From: Alsobacter ponti | GTDB taxonomy: Bacteria > Pseudomonadota > Alphaproteobacteria > Rhizobiales > Beijerinckiaceae | Direction of reading: 5' to 3' | DNA: 64,000 bases | NCBI RefSeq assembly: GCF_024294805.1 | Contig: NZ_JANCLU010000001.1 | Coordinates: 310,001 to 374,000 of the forward strand | In this document: piece after piece, positions 1 through 12,079 of the stretch | Layout: every line of letters starts with the position of its first letter | Position numbering within the stretch: position 1 is the stretch's first letter | Position numbers and translations under genes: made by a program | Notes under the pieces: model-generated | The model's input: only the letters and a program-made list of their open reading frames with translations | Told to the model about the DNA's origin: nothing | Databases searched by the model: none

Positions 1-3329
<3,329 letters not shown>

Positions 3330-3332
3330 CGC

Positions 3333-5168
3333 TCAGCGCCCGATCGGCCGCGTCGCGCCTTCCAGCCAGGCCAGCGTCTCGCCCTCGACCTGCGGAGCCA
3401 CCAGCTCGCGCACGCGGGCGTGGTAGTCGTCGAGCCAGGCGATCTCCTCGGCGTTCATCAGCGACGGCTCCACCAGGGCGAGATCGATGGGCGCGAAGGT
3501 CAGCGTCTCGAAGCCGTACATCTCGCGCTCCGCCCCCGGGATCTCGCGCCGCTCCACCAGGATCAGGTTCTCGATGCGGATGCCCCAGTGGCCGGCCTTG
3601 TAGTAGCCCGGCTCGTTGGAGAGCAGCATGCCGAGCTCGAGCGGGGTGACGCCCGTCTTGGCGATGCGTTGCGGGCCCTCGTGCACCGACAAATACGAGC
3701 CGATGCCGTGGCCGGTGCCGTGGTCGAAGTCGAGCCCGGCCTCCCACAGCGGCTTGCGGGCGAAGCTGTCGATCTGGGCGCCGGAGGTTCCCTTGGGGAA
3801 CACGGCCCGCGCGATGCCGATGTGGCCGCGCAGCACGCGGGTGAAGCGGTCGCGCATCTCTGCGGTCGGCTCGCCGATGGCGACGGTGCGCGTGATGTCG
3901 GTGGTGCCGTCCTGGTACTGCGCGCCGGAGTCGATCAGGTAGATGCCGGGCTCGAGCACGCGGTCCGTCTCGTGCGAGACGCGGTAATGCGGGATGGCGG
4001 CGTTGGGCCCCGCGCCTGAGATGGACGGGAAGGAGATATCGCGCAGCGCGCCGGTGGCGTGGCGGCATTCCTCCAGATGCACGGCGGCGCTCACCTCCGT
4101 GACGACGCCCTTCGGCGCCTCGCGCGCCAGCCAGGCGAGGAAGTTCGCCATTGCGGCGGCGTCGCGCAAATGCGCGGAGCGGCTGCCGGCGATCTCCGCC
4201 GCGTTCTTGGCCGCCTTCATCAAGGCCACGGGGTCGACGCCGATGTCGGCGCTGCCGCCCGCTTCGACGACGAGCGAGACGAGGCGGTGCGAGGCGGTCG
4301 CCTGGTCGAAACGGACACTGGACTTCGCCGCGCCCAGCTCGCGCAGCGTGGCGTCGAGCGCCGACGGCTCCTCGATATCGGCCACCGAGGCCAGCGCGTC
4401 GCGGACGGCATTGGAGAGCTTGCGGCCGTCGATGAAGAGGCGCGGCCGGCCTTCGCGCGGCGTCACCGCGTAGCCGAGCGGCAACGGCGTGTGCGACACG
4501 TCCGCGCCGCGGATGTTGAAGGTCCAGGCGACGGCGTGGGGATCGGAGATCACCAGCGCGTCGGCCCCGAGCCCGGCGAGCTTGGCGCGGATGCGGTCCA
4601 GCTTGGCGGCGACATCCTCCCCCGCCAGCTCGGCCGGATGCAGGGCGACCGCGCCGAGCGGCGGGGCGGGCCGGTCCTCCCAGATCGCGTCGACCGGGTT
4701 GCCGTCGACCGGCGCGAGGCTCGCGCCGGCGCGGGCAGCGGCCTTCTCGTAGCGCTTCACCGCGTCGGGCGTCTTCAGGGCGGGGTCGTAGCCGAGATTC
4801 ATGCCCGGCTTCAGATGCTTCTCCAGCCAGGCCTCGGGCGGCGTCTCGATCAGATGCTCGGGCGTGAAGACGTCGGTGTCGACCTGCTCGCGCACCTGCA
4901 CCGTGTAGCGGCCATCGACGAAGATCGCCGCCTCGTCCCTGAGCACGATAGCGACGCCCCACGAGCCGGTGAAGCCGGTGAGCCAGGCCAGCCGCTCGGC
5001 GTGCGGCGGCACGTACTCGTTCTGGTGCTCGTCGGTGCGCGGCACGATGAAGCCGTCGAGGCCGCGCCGCGCGAGTTCGGCGCGCAGACGGGCCGCGCGG
5101 GCCGCGCCCTGGCTGCGGTCGGAACGGCTTTCGAAGGACTGAAACCTGGCGGTCTTCTTCACGGACAT
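3333..5168 (-). CDS. M24B family Xaa-Pro aminopeptidase
   Basis: Cytoplasmic two-metal peptidase that removes an N-terminal residue preceding proline. The 611-residue product matches the three-domain eukaryote-type aminopeptidase P: two creatinase-like N-terminal domains and a C-terminal pita-bread domain. Metal ligands are visible as DSGAQYQDGTTDITRT (two Asp), HGTGHGIGSYLSVHEGP (His), and the Glu residues of NEPGYYKAGHWGIRIENL and the downstream segment near PIDLALVEP. It is convergent with ligA. The start ATG at 5168 gives MSVKKTARFQSFESRSDRSQ; a longer upstream frame exists but has no family-like sequence. Confidence 0.93.
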   Translation of the reverse strand: MSVKKTARFQSFESRSDRSQGAARAARLRAELARRGLDGFIVPRTDEHQNEYVPPHAERLAWLTGFTGSWGVAIVLRDEAAIFVDGRYTVQVREQVDTDVFTPEHLIETPPEAWLEKHLKPGMNLGYDPALKTPDAVKRYEKAAARAGASLAPVDGNPVDAIWEDRPAPPLGAVALHPAELAGEDVAAKLDRIRAKLAGLGADALVISDPHAVAWTFNIRGADVSHTPLPLGYAVTPREGRPRLFIDGRKLSNAVRDALASVADIEEPSALDATLRELGAAKSSVRFDQATASHRLVSLVVEAGGSADIGVDPVALMKAAKNAAEIAGSRSAHLRDAAAMANFLAWLAREAPKGVVTEVSAAVHLEECRHATGALRDISFPSISGAGPNAAIPHYRVSHETDRVLEPGIYLIDSGAQYQDGTTDITRTVAIGEPTAEMRDRFTRVLRGHIGIARAVFPKGTSGAQIDSFARKPLWEAGLDFDHGTGHGIGSYLSVHEGPQRIAKTGVTPLELGMLLSNEPGYYKAGHWGIRIENLILVERREIPGAEREMYGFETLTFAPIDLALVEPSLMNAEEIAWLDDYHARVRELVAPQVEGETLAWLEGATRPIGR

Positions 5169-5433
5169 GGACGCCTCGCGCGGACTGGTCCGGCGAACGC
5201 GCCGGGCGACAACGGGTGCACGCGACGAACCCGCGCGTCAAGGCTGCCCTCCGCCCCAAGCCGTTGCGGCGGCGTGACAAACCCCGGAAGTCGCTCTGCA
5301 CCGGCGGGAGACGGGACATGCGCGCTGCGCAGTGGGCCGTGTCCGCGAATTCGACTAAGGATGGAGCCGGTACGCGGCGTCATCGCACGCCCGACCGGAA
5401 ACGCCCGGATGGCTTCACGATTGGAGCGATCCC

Positions 5434-5670
5434 ATGGCCCAGGCCATTCCCCTCCGGCATTACGCCGGCGTCACCGCCACCGTCCACGCCCGTCCGCAGT
5501 CGGGCGTCGCCATGCGCCTGCTGCGCGCGGTCGCGTCGCACATTGTCGAGCGCCGGGCGCGCCGCGCCGAGGCGGAGCTGCGCCGCCACCAGACGTTCGG
5601 GCCGCTGATCAAGGTGAAGCACATCGGGCTCGCGACGGGCGACCTGCTGCCCTTCCTCCGCGACGAGTGA
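5434..5670 (+). CDS. small basic hypothetical protein
   Basis: A 78-residue Arg/Ala-rich protein (MAQAIPLRHYAGVTATVHAR at the start, ending in TGDLLPFLRDE). I recognise no domain, signal peptide or membrane segment. It stands alone between divergent pepP-like and convergent prmA genes, with about 265 bases of non-coding sequence upstream. The codon pattern (G/C third positions) is like that of its neighbours, which supports real coding. Small conserved proteins of this kind are common in Hyphomicrobiales, but no function can be assigned. Confidence 0.6.
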   Translation: MAQAIPLRHYAGVTATVHARPQSGVAMRLLRAVASHIVERRARRAEAELRRHQTFGPLIKVKHIGLATGDLLPFLRDE

Positions 5671-5685
5671 GGCGAGGCGAGCCGT

Positions 5686-6600
5686 TCAGCCCGGCGTCGC
5701 GCCGCCGGCGCGCACCAGCAGGGTGGCCCAGCCTTCCAGTTCCAGCCGCCGCGCCAGGGTGAGCCCCTGGGCGCGATAGGCGGCCAGCACCCCCGGCACG
5801 TCCCGAGGGATGAGCCCGGAGAGCACGACGTCCGCGCCGGGCGCGGCGACCGACGCGATGGACGGCGCCAGCCGCATCAGCGGCCGGGCCAGGATGTTCG
5901 CGAAGATCAGGTCGTAGGGGCGGCCGGCCGCCAGCAGCGGATGATCGACGCCCTTGGCGACCACGGGCCGCACATACGCGCCGGCGCGGTTGTTGCGCGC
6001 GTTCTCGCGGGCCGCTTCGACCGCCACGGGGTCGATGTCGCCGGCCGCGACGGGCCGGCGCAGGGCGCGCGCCGCGGCGATGGCCAGCACGCCGGTGCCC
6101 GTGCCCACATCGAGCACGCGCGCCGGGCGGCGGCGCTTGAGGATTGAGTCCAGCATCAGCAGGCAGCCGCGCGTAGTGCCGTGATGGCCGGTGCCGAAGG
6201 CGAGCGCCGCCTCGATCTCGATGGCGATGGCATTGCCGGCGATCCGTCCGCGGTCATGACTGCCGTGGACCACGAAGCGCCCGGCCGGAACGGGCGCGAG
6301 TCCCTCCAGCGACGACTTCACCCAGTCCTTCTCGCCGATGGCGTCGAAGGACACGGCGGCCGCGGCCTGCGGCCCGGCGGCGGCTTCGATCAGCTCGCGC
6401 ACCGACGCCTCGTCGGGAGGGGCGGAGAAATAGACCTCCACTTCCCAGGCCAGCGTCTTCTCGTTCTCGAACGCGGCGGCGGCGGTCTCGGCGGGGTCGA
6501 AGGTCTCGACCACGATGTCGGCGACACGTCGCGCGGTCTCCTCGTCCGTGACGAGGCGCATGAGGTGGGTGGGCTTGTGCGGAGGCAGTCCTTCGAGCAT
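5686..6600 (-). CDS. prmA: ribosomal protein L11 methyltransferase PrmA
   Basis: SAM-dependent enzyme that trimethylates ribosomal protein L11. The 304-residue product has the N-terminal substrate-recruiting domain followed by a Rossmann methyltransferase domain with motif I DVGTGTGVLAIAAARAL and the catalytic-loop stretch FANILARPLMRLAP typical of PrmA. The start ATG at 6600 (MLEGLPPHKPTHLMRLV) was chosen because the upstream continuation of the frame runs antisense-like into the helicase gene and lacks family similarity. It follows the helicase gene on the same strand with a 47-base gap. Confidence 0.93.
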   Translation of the reverse strand: MLEGLPPHKPTHLMRLVTDEETARRVADIVVETFDPAETAAAAFENEKTLAWEVEVYFSAPPDEASVRELIEAAAGPQAAAAVSFDAIGEKDWVKSSLEGLAPVPAGRFVVHGSHDRGRIAGNAIAIEIEAALAFGTGHHGTTRGCLLMLDSILKRRRPARVLDVGTGTGVLAIAAARALRRPVAAGDIDPVAVEAARENARNNRAGAYVRPVVAKGVDHPLLAAGRPYDLIFANILARPLMRLAPSIASVAAPGADVVLSGLIPRDVPGVLAAYRAQGLTLARRLELEGWATLLVRAGGATPG

Positions 6601-6647
6601 GGCCGTCGTCCTATACGAGCGGACGCGCGGTGTCGACCGGCGCGCGC

Positions 6648-9029
6648 TCAGGCCGCCTGCACGAAGCTGTCGAGCACCATCTTGCGGCCGGCCTTGTCGA
6701 AATCGATGGTCAGCTTGTTGCCGTCCACGGCGGCCACGGTGCCGTTGCCGAACTTGATGTGGAACACGCGCTGGCCCTGCGCGAAGGCTGACGACGCGCC
6801 GGTCGACTTCGCCACCAGCTCGCCTTCCAGCAGCATCGGCCCACTCTTTCGGCCCGGCGGGCGGTAGGACCCGGCGTCGCGCTCCCCGAATCCGCCGCCC
6901 GAGCCTCCGGAGCCGCCGCCCTGCCGCGTGCGCTCCTGCGCGCGCTGCCAGCCGGGCGTGTTGTAGCTGGAGCCGAACGGCGTCATGCGGTCGAAGCGGC
7001 TGCCGCCATAGCCGCCGAAGCTGGCCGGCGCTTCCGTCACCTCGACGTGGCTCTCGGGAAGCTCGTCGACGAAGCGCGAGGGAATCGTCGATTGCCACAT
7101 GCCGTGGATGCGGCGGTTGGAGGCGAACATGATCTTCGCGCGGCGCCGCGCGCGGGTGATGCCGACATAGGCCAGCCGCCGCTCCTCCTCGAGGCCGGCC
7201 TTGCCGCTCTCGTCGAGCGCGCGCTGGTTGGGGAACAGGCCTTCCTCCCAGCCCGGCAGGAACACGGTGTCGAACTCCAGTCCCTTGGCGCCGTGCAGCG
7301 TCATGATCGAGACGCGCTCGGTCGCGTCGTCGTCGATCATCTCCATCACCAGCGAGACGTGCTCGAGGAAGCCGGCGAGGTCCGGGAACTCCTCCATGGA
7401 GCGCACCAGCTCCTTCAGGTTCTCCAGCCGGCCGGCGCTCTCGGCGGTCCGCTCCTTCTGCCACATCTCGGTGTAGCCGGACTCCTCCAGCACCATCTCG
7501 GCCAGCTCGTTGTGCTTCATGGCGTCCACCTGCGCCGCCCAGCGGGCGAACGAGGTGGAGAGGTCGCGCAGCGCGCCGCGGGGCTTAGGCTTCAGCTCGT
7601 CCGTCTCGACCAGCAGCCGGGCCGCCTGCATGAGCGGGATGGATTTGGCGCGGGCGAAGCGGTGCAGCACCTCCAGCGTCGCGTCGCCCAGGCCGCGCTT
7701 CGGCGTGTTGAGGATGCGCTCGAAGGCGAGGTCGTCGGCGGGGTTGGCGACGCAGCGCAGATAGGCGAGCGCGTCCCTGATCTCCAGGCGCTCGTAGAAG
7801 CGCGGGCCGCCGATGACCCGGTAGGGCAGGCCGAGTGTGAGGAAGCGGTCCTCGATCTCGCGCATCTGCGCCGAGATGCGGACGAGCACGGCGATGTCGG
7901 CGAGCGAATGGCCCTTGGCCTGCAGCGCCTCGATCTCCTCGCCGATCAGGCGGGCTTCCTCCTCGCTGTCCCATGCCCCGGTGAGCGTGACCTTCTCGCC
8001 CTCCTCGTCCTCGGTGTGCAGCGTCTTGCCGAGGCGGTCGGTGTTGTGGGCGATGAGGTGGGAGGCGGAGGCGAGGATGTGCCCGGTCGAGCGGTAGTTC
8101 TGTTCCAGCCGCACCACCGTGGCGCCGGGAAAGTCGTGCTCGAAGCGCAGGATGTTGTCGACCTCCGCGCCGCGCCAGCCATAGATCGACTGGTCGTCGT
8201 CGCCGACGCAGGCGACGTTGCGGCGGCCCTGGGCCAGCAGGCGCAGCCAGAGATACTGCGCGACGTTGGTGTCCTGGTACTCGTCCACGAGGATGTAGCG
8301 GAAGCGCTCCTGATAGCCCATCAGCACGTCCGGGTGCTCGCGGAACAGGCGCAGATTCTCCAGCAGGAGGTCGCCGAAATCGGCGGCGTTGAGCTGCTTC
8401 AGCCGCGCCTGGTAGAAGGCGTAGAGCTTGGCCCCGCGCCCCGCCGCGAAGGCCGCCGCCTCGCCGGAGGGCACCTTGTCCGGGGTGAGGCCGCGGTTCT
8501 TCCAGCCGTCGATGAAGGCGGCGAGCGCGCGCGCCGGCCAGCGCTTCTCGTCGATGCCCTCGGCCTGGATGACCTGCCGCATCAGCCGCAGCTGGTCGTC
8601 GGTGTCGAGGATGGTGAAGTCCGAGCGCAGGCCGACCAGTTCGGCGTGGCGGCGCAGGATCTTGGTGCCGATGGCGTGGAACGTGCCGAGCCACGGCATG
8701 CCCTCGGCCACCCCGCCGAGCAGGTGGCCGATGCGCTCCTTCATCTCGCGCGCCGCCTTGTTGGTGAAGGTGACGGCCAGGATCTGCGAGGGATAGGCGA
8801 GCCCGGAGGCGATCAGATGGGCGATGCGCGTCGTCAGCACGCGGGTCTTGCCGGTGCCCGCGCCGGCCAGCACGAGGACGGGCCCGTCGGTGGCCTCCAC
8901 GGCGCGGCGCTGCTCGGGGTTGAGCCCGGAGAGATAAGGCTGCGGCGTCGCGACGGAGGCGCGCGCCCGCGCGGCGAGGCCGCCGGGGCGGGGCGTGAAA
9001 TCGTCGTCGAGGCTCAGCGGGTCGGTCAC
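6648..9029 (-). CDS. UvrD/PcrA-type ATP-dependent DNA helicase
   Basis: Superfamily 1A 3'-5' helicase for repair and replication-fork maintenance. The 793-residue protein shows the ordered motifs: Q motif LNPEQRRAVEA, Walker A GAGTGKTRVLTTRIAHLI, Walker B VDEYQDTN, motif III GDDDQSIYGWRGAE, motif IV QNYRST, motif V TLHGAKGLEFD and motif VI VGITRARRR. The tail (GQRVFHIKFGNGTVAAVDGN) is the Tudor-like C-terminal domain of PcrA, after a Gly/Ser-rich linker. The most likely start is GTG at 9029 (VTDPLSLDDDFTPRPGG); sequence further upstream in frame is low-complexity and not family-like. UvrD and PcrA cannot be told apart here. Confidence 0.93.
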   Translation of the reverse strand: MTDPLSLDDDFTPRPGGLAARARASVATPQPYLSGLNPEQRRAVEATDGPVLVLAGAGTGKTRVLTTRIAHLIASGLAYPSQILAVTFTNKAAREMKERIGHLLGGVAEGMPWLGTFHAIGTKILRRHAELVGLRSDFTILDTDDQLRLMRQVIQAEGIDEKRWPARALAAFIDGWKNRGLTPDKVPSGEAAAFAAGRGAKLYAFYQARLKQLNAADFGDLLLENLRLFREHPDVLMGYQERFRYILVDEYQDTNVAQYLWLRLLAQGRRNVACVGDDDQSIYGWRGAEVDNILRFEHDFPGATVVRLEQNYRSTGHILASASHLIAHNTDRLGKTLHTEDEEGEKVTLTGAWDSEEEARLIGEEIEALQAKGHSLADIAVLVRISAQMREIEDRFLTLGLPYRVIGGPRFYERLEIRDALAYLRCVANPADDLAFERILNTPKRGLGDATLEVLHRFARAKSIPLMQAARLLVETDELKPKPRGALRDLSTSFARWAAQVDAMKHNELAEMVLEESGYTEMWQKERTAESAGRLENLKELVRSMEEFPDLAGFLEHVSLVMEMIDDDATERVSIMTLHGAKGLEFDTVFLPGWEEGLFPNQRALDESGKAGLEEERRLAYVGITRARRRAKIMFASNRRIHGMWQSTIPSRFVDELPESHVEVTEAPASFGGYGGSRFDRMTPFGSSYNTPGWQRAQERTRQGGGSGGSGGGFGERDAGSYRPPGRKSGPMLLEGELVAKSTGASSAFAQGQRVFHIKFGNGTVAAVDGNKLTIDFDKAGRKMVLDSFVQAA

Positions 9030-9263
9030 GTGCGATGTTCCAGGGGCTTCGGCGGGGGAGGCGGGCCGCGCCGCTCGTCCTTGCGTCGGGATTGGCGTGG
9101 CCGGCCGCGAGCCCGATTCGTTCTCGGTCCAAAATGAAGCGAAAGGACGGCGCTGTCGACCGTCGGGCGCGTCGCGCGGCGGGAGGTTGCAAACACGCGC
9201 CCGATATGGCCAGAGGGAGGGGCGGCCCGAACGGGGCCGCGCCCGCCCCGCCCGAGGTGCCCC

Positions 9264-9896
9264 ATGAGCGCCAATTTGTTCACCGCCACCGTGATCGCCG
9301 GCTTCATCTACGCCGTGACGCCGGGGCCGGCCTTCCTCGCCGTATTCGCCCTGGCGGCGCAGCACGGACGCATGGCGGGCGGGCGCTTCCTGTTCGGGCA
9401 CCTGGCAGGCGACATCGTCTGGGGGGGGCTCGCCCTGGCCGCCATCGTCGGCGTCAACCAGCTCGGCCCGGCGCTGTTCGACGCGCTGGGCGTCGCTTGC
9501 GGCGTCTATCTCATCTATCTCGGCGGCAAGGCGGTGCTGGCGAAGGGCGACGGCGCCGGCGCGGTGGCCGGCGGGCTGCGGCCGCTGCGCACCGGGCTGA
9601 TCTTCGGCCTCACCAACCCGAAGGCCTATCCGGTGTCGCTGGCCGTGTTCACCGCGCTGACGGTGCGCTACGCCTCGCAGATCGGCTGGGACACCGCGCC
9701 GGGCCTGATGGCGGCCGCCATCGCCGGGTTCCTGCTGGGCTACGTCGTCATCCTGTTCTGGGCCGGCCTGCCGCGGGTGCGGCGCTTCTTCCTCAAGCAC
9801 GGACGGGTGGTGAACCGCGTCGTCGGCGTCACCTTCGTGCTGTTCGGCATGAAGTCGATCGCCGACGCCGGGCGGAGCATGCTCGGCCGCGCCTGA
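9264..9896 (+). CDS. LysE/RhtB family amino-acid exporter
   Basis: Inner-membrane transporter of 210 residues from the LysE superfamily, which exports amino acids or derivatives; the substrate is not predictable. The start FTATVIAGFIYAVTPGPAF carries the conserved TPGP motif of the first helix. About six hydrophobic segments follow, with the conserved GLTNPKA loop after the third. It is divergent from the helicase gene across 234 bases in which I see no other gene, and convergent with the thioesterase gene 6 bases downstream. Confidence 0.9.
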   Translation: MSANLFTATVIAGFIYAVTPGPAFLAVFALAAQHGRMAGGRFLFGHLAGDIVWGGLALAAIVGVNQLGPALFDALGVACGVYLIYLGGKAVLAKGDGAGAVAGGLRPLRTGLIFGLTNPKAYPVSLAVFTALTVRYASQIGWDTAPGLMAAAIAGFLLGYVVILFWAGLPRVRRFFLKHGRVVNRVVGVTFVLFGMKSIADAGRSMLGRA

Positions 9897-9902
9897 CGAG
9901 GC

Positions 9903-10436
9903 TTAGTGGACGCCCGGCCGGCCGGACTTCGCCTTCTTCGGGATGCCGATGGCCTCCCCCAGCGTCGGCGGCCGGGGCAGGCCGGAATGCGCCGCCTTCA
10001 TGATGGCGAGGCTGGCCAGGATGTCGGCCGGGAACGGCGCCACCTTGCGGCGCGCGAGGTCGACATGGAGGTTCAGGCTCTCCACGGCGGCGGCCATCCA
10101 CAGCTCGCGGGCGTGGCGCATCTCCATGTAGAAGTGCATGCGCTTGTCGTCGAACTCGATGAGCTGGACGGTGACGCGCACCGGGTCGTCGAGGCCCAGT
10201 TCGCGGGCGTAGCGGATGCGCCATTCGCCGGTGAAGGTGGAAAAGCCGGCGTCGCGCGCGTAGTCCGGCCCGAGCCCGAGCGCGCCCAGCGCCTCGTCCA
10301 GCGCGCGGTCGAACAGAACGGCGTAGTAGGCCATGTTGAGATGGCCGTTATAGTCGATCCAGCCGGGTTCGATGGCCATGCGCGAGGACACGAAGGGCGC
10401 GAAGAATAGCGGCTTGGCGTCGATGCCCGCGCTCAT
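9903..10436 (-). CDS. hot-dog fold acyl-CoA thioesterase family protein
   Basis: Predicted cytoplasmic acyl-CoA thioesterase of the 4-hydroxybenzoyl-CoA thioesterase type, 177 residues. The motif IDYNGHLNMAYYAVLFDRALD matches the D-x-N-G-H-x-N active-site loop of the family, followed by the hot-dog beta strands (RIRYARELGLDDPVRVTVQL). A short Lys/Gly/Pro tail follows the domain. The gene is divergent from the FAD-oxidase gene with 125 bases between the starts. Substrate cannot be deduced. Confidence 0.85.
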   Translation of the reverse strand: MSAGIDAKPLFFAPFVSSRMAIEPGWIDYNGHLNMAYYAVLFDRALDEALGALGLGPDYARDAGFSTFTGEWRIRYARELGLDDPVRVTVQLIEFDDKRMHFYMEMRHARELWMAAAVESLNLHVDLARRKVAPFPADILASLAIMKAAHSGLPRPPTLGEAIGIPKKAKSGRPGVH

Positions 10437-10561
10437 GGTTCGTCTCTCGCACCTCTCGCTCGCGCGCGGTCGCGCCGACTTCGGAGTCGGTCGCTGTTGC
10501 CCACCCTCGCCGTGAATGCAAAATAGTCCTGAATCGAAGCAGAATTGGCAAGCCTCCGCCC

Positions 10562-11986
10562 ATGATTCCGTCGTCCGACACCCCCGCGCCGCCGCGTCCG
10601 CGCCCGGAGGCCGCCGCCATCGCCGCCGTGCGCGAGGGGCTGGAGGCGCGGTTCGGCAATCGCCTCACGACCAGCCTGGCGGTGCGAGAGCAGCACGCCA
10701 ACACGCTGAGCTGGGCCGCCAACCAGCCGCCCGACATGGTGTTCTTCGCCCACGACGTCGATGAGGTGGCGGCGGCGGTGACGCTGTGCGCGCGCCACGG
10801 CGTGCCGGTGATTCCCTACGGGGCGGGCAGCTCGTTCGAGGGCCACACCAACGCGCCGCTGGGCGGGCTGTGCATCGACGTGGCGGCGATGGACAAGGTG
10901 CTCGCCGTCCACGCCGAGGACCTCGACTGCGTGGTGCAGCCGGGCGTCACGCGCAAGCGGCTGAACGAGCACCTGCGCGACGCCGGCCTGTTCTTCCCCA
11001 TCGACCCCGGGGCGGACGCCTCGATCGGCGGCATGACCTCGACCCGCGCCTCCGGCACCAACGCGGTCCGCTACGGCACCATGAAGGACAACGTGCTGGC
11101 GCTGCAGGTCGTGCTGCCGGACGGCCGGGTGGCGCGCACCGGCACGCGGGCGCGCAAGTCCTCCGCCGGCTACGACCTGACGCGGCTGATGGTGGGCGCG
11201 GAGGGCACGCTGGGCGTCATCACCGAGATCACGCTGAAGCTGCAGGGTATTCCGGAGGCGATCTCGGCGGCGACGTGCCCGTTCCCGACCGTCAGGGCCG
11301 CCTGCGACGCCACCATCCTCGCCATTCAGTCCGGCTTGCCGGTGGCGCGCATCGAACTGGCCGACGCCGCGCAGGTGCAGGCGATCAACCTCTACTCGAA
11401 GCTCGGCCTGCCCGAGACGCCGATGCTTTTCATGGAGTTTCACGGCACCGAGGACGGCGTGCGCGAGCAGGCGCTGCGGTTCGGGGAGATCGCCGCCGAA
11501 TTGGGCGGGGGGCCGTTCGAGTGGGCCACGGCGCCGGAGCACCGGACGCAGCTGTGGCAGGCGCGGCACGACGCCTACTGGGCGGCGATGGCGCTGCGGC
11601 CGGGGGCGCGCACGCTCGCCACCGACGTCTGCGTGCCGCTGTCGCGCCTGGCCGAGTGCGTCGAGGAGACCCAGCGCGACATCGCCGAGAGCGGGCTGGT
11701 CGCGCCCATCGTCGGCCATGTCGGCGACGGCAATTTCCACGTCTGCCCGGTCGTCGACCCCGACGACGCCGACGAGGCGCGCCGGCTGCAAGGATTCCTG
11801 GAGCGGCTGGTCGACCGCGCGCTCGCCATGGAGGGCACCTGTACCGGCGAGCATGGCGTCGGACAGTCCAAGATGAAATACATGGAACGGGAGCACGACG
11901 CCGCGTCACTCGACATGATGCGCGCGGTCAAACGGGCTCTCGACCCCGCGAACATCATGAACCCCGGAAAGATCATCAGGCTGTGA
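10562..11986 (+). CDS. FAD-linked oxidase, D-lactate dehydrogenase type
   Basis: Flavoprotein of 474 residues with an N-terminal PCMH-type FAD-binding domain (VIPYGAGSSFEGHTN, PGADASIGGMTSTRASGTNAVRYGTM, LMVGAEGTLGVITEITLKL) and a C-terminal FAD-oxidase domain with the metal-binding signature HVGDGNFHVCPVVDP and the end motif EGTCTGEHGVGQSK...DPANIMNPGKI. This architecture is that of D-lactate dehydrogenase (cytochrome), glycolate oxidase GlcD and D-2-hydroxyglutarate dehydrogenase; D-lactate is the best guess. Transcribed alone, divergently from the thioesterase gene. Confidence 0.9.
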   Translation: MIPSSDTPAPPRPRPEAAAIAAVREGLEARFGNRLTTSLAVREQHANTLSWAANQPPDMVFFAHDVDEVAAAVTLCARHGVPVIPYGAGSSFEGHTNAPLGGLCIDVAAMDKVLAVHAEDLDCVVQPGVTRKRLNEHLRDAGLFFPIDPGADASIGGMTSTRASGTNAVRYGTMKDNVLALQVVLPDGRVARTGTRARKSSAGYDLTRLMVGAEGTLGVITEITLKLQGIPEAISAATCPFPTVRAACDATILAIQSGLPVARIELADAAQVQAINLYSKLGLPETPMLFMEFHGTEDGVREQALRFGEIAAELGGGPFEWATAPEHRTQLWQARHDAYWAAMALRPGARTLATDVCVPLSRLAECVEETQRDIAESGLVAPIVGHVGDGNFHVCPVVDPDDADEARRLQGFLERLVDRALAMEGTCTGEHGVGQSKMKYMEREHDAASLDMMRAVKRALDPANIMNPGKIIRL

Positions 11987-12079
11987 CCCTGGGAAACCAT
12001 GTTCAACCCGGCGTCACCCTGCCGCCACGAAGTGCGCTATGCTCGCGGGCCGTGACCCGAGCGCCCGGACGGCTTCAAC